Part shown: positions 63,456 through 64,000 of the stretch, one piece after another
Layout: each line of letters opens with the position of its first letter
Numbering within the stretch: position 1 is the first letter of the stretch
DNA from: Chitinophaga jiangningensis
GTDB lineage: Bacteria > Bacteroidota > Bacteroidia > Chitinophagales > Chitinophagaceae
Assembly (NCBI RefSeq): GCF_900142605.1
Contig: NZ_FRBL01000012.1
Span: 62,001 to 126,000, forward strand
Reading direction: 5' to 3'
Length of the DNA: 64,000 nt
The notes under the pieces: model-generated
Databases searched by the model: none
Seen by the model: the letters and a program-made list of their open reading frames with translations, nothing else
Told to the model about the DNA's origin: nothing
Program-made: the position numbers and the translations under genes

Positions 63456-64000
63456 GACTTCTTCCTGATCTTTTCATATACCATTGTCCACATACCATTA
63501 ATATCTTCCGATAGTTTCAAACCTATTACAGCCGGTACATAGAGCACTACAAATACGATGCTTCTGATGATGGTATCTGCGTACAGGTTCCATGCAAATG
63601 GGATTTGCAGCGTAATGCCTATGCAGGCTGCGCCCAGCAGCAGGGTGATACCTGTTTTATAACTCAGTGGCTGCATTCCGAATTTAATCCAGATAAATGC
63701 GAAGCGGACCAGATTGTTGAGTGAAACACCGATTAGTGTGGCGTATGCGGCGCCAACTATACCCATTTTTTTCTGCAGGATATAGGTCAGTACAATCGAC
63801 ACTAATACAAAGGAAATAGCACTGATAAAATCAAACCGCCAGAAGTTGGAGGTTTGGATAACAATGTTATTCACGCCTGTAACCAGGTCAATCAGTTTGG
63901 CGATGCAGAGCACCAGGATAATTTGAGGTATGATTGACTGCTGCTGCGGATTCAGGAAGTGATTGAGGAATAGCACCAGGTTATGCTGGCTGCACCAGAT
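63452..64000 (-). CDS. Oligosaccharide flippase (Wzx/MVF superfamily), C-terminal part
   Basis: The frame is open through the right edge, so the 5' end lies outside the window; about 182 codons are visible. They hold five to six membrane helices with GIVGAAYATLIGVSLNNLVRF, the GxxGAAxAT motif of polysaccharide exporters (MATE/MVF fold). It would flip the lipid-linked glycan unit to the periplasm. It is encoded opposite to the glycosyltransferases of the same locus, with touching 3' ends. Confidence 0.8.
   Translation of the reverse strand: MWCSQHNLVLFLNHFLNPQQQSIIPQIILVLCIAKLIDLVTGVNNIVIQTSNFWRFDFISAISFVLVSIVLTYILQKKMGIVGAAYATLIGVSLNNLVRFAFIWIKFGMQPLSYKTGITLLLGAACIGITLQIPFAWNLYADTIIRSIVFVVLYVPAVIGLKLSEDINGMWTMVYEKIRKKS

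Noticed and set aside
1..64000. tRNA, rRNA, transposase or prophage genes
   Set aside because: None recognised on either strand in the intergenic gaps or among the coding regions; hairpins and direct repeats are the only hints of mobile DNA.

Overview
The window looks like a chromosomal segment of a Bacteroidota bacterium, most likely Chitinophagaceae and close to Chitinophaga. This is inferred from several things: two type IX secretion (T9SS) C-terminal domains (a gliding-motility/CHU_C type at 9195-10739 and a type A sorting tail at 51422-53551); futalosine menaquinone synthesis (mqnE); BshC of bacillithiol synthesis; a bacterial class I terpene synthase; and repeated matches to the Bacteroidota promoter TTG-N19-21-TAnnTTTG. 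I see no tRNA, rRNA, transposase, prophage or CRISPR array. Species assignment cannot be proved without a search.

Layout. (1) 5-11484: a tightly packed exopolysaccharide locus. It holds an ATP-grasp ligase, a Wzy-like polymerase/ligase, three GT4 glycosyltransferases, a secreted beta-helix protein, an SDR epimerase, a WecA/WbpL-type initiating transferase and a NeuD-type acetyltransferase. It ends in a T9SS-exported SprB-repeat protein, with a convergent CpsB-type phosphatase. (2) 11526-14301: free methionine-R-sulfoxide reductase diverging from idi, then a terpene synthase; the divergent intergenic region holds a large nested palindrome. (3) 14415-16199: two membrane proteins (DUF2157, TMEM175-like). 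(4) 16355-22831: a TolC/MFP/RND efflux operon with a methyltransferase at its end. (5) 22915-26818: a YdiJ-like FAD/FeS dehydrogenase and a DUF72 protein. (6) 26927-31132: glgA, glgC and a GH130 enzyme. (7) 31329-36261: bshC, a small outer-membrane protein and a class II UvrA. (8) 36262-37196: a 935-base gap with a promoter-terminator unit, a 44-codon ORF and a 106-bp tandem repeat whose copies each contain a 23-25 codon ORF. (9) 37197-45081: a FUSC-family protein, smc, DUF4259 and a nucleoside transporter. (10) 45249-49436: a lipoprotein sorbosone-dehydrogenase/cytochrome c fusion and an FMN-binding GltB-domain protein with a long structured leader. (11) 49437-57846: minus-strand genes for DUF192, mqnE, an M43 protease, trxA and dnaE. 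(12) 57988-64000: an NlpC/P60 lipoprotein, then a second surface-glycan locus running off the right edge.

How it fits together. Much of the window serves the cell surface: two glycan loci, T9SS-exported proteins, an efflux pump and lipoproteins. Interspersed housekeeping genes cover replication, chromosome segregation, menaquinone, glycogen and thiol chemistry. The least explained DNA is intergenic: the repeat array at 36795-37184, the compact promoter-terminator unit just upstream, two multi-hairpin elements near 12.1 kb and 49.5 kb, and a recurring class of hairpins with three-base loops. Start codons were re-chosen where the longest open frame began at an implausible TTG/GTG or ran into the preceding gene.
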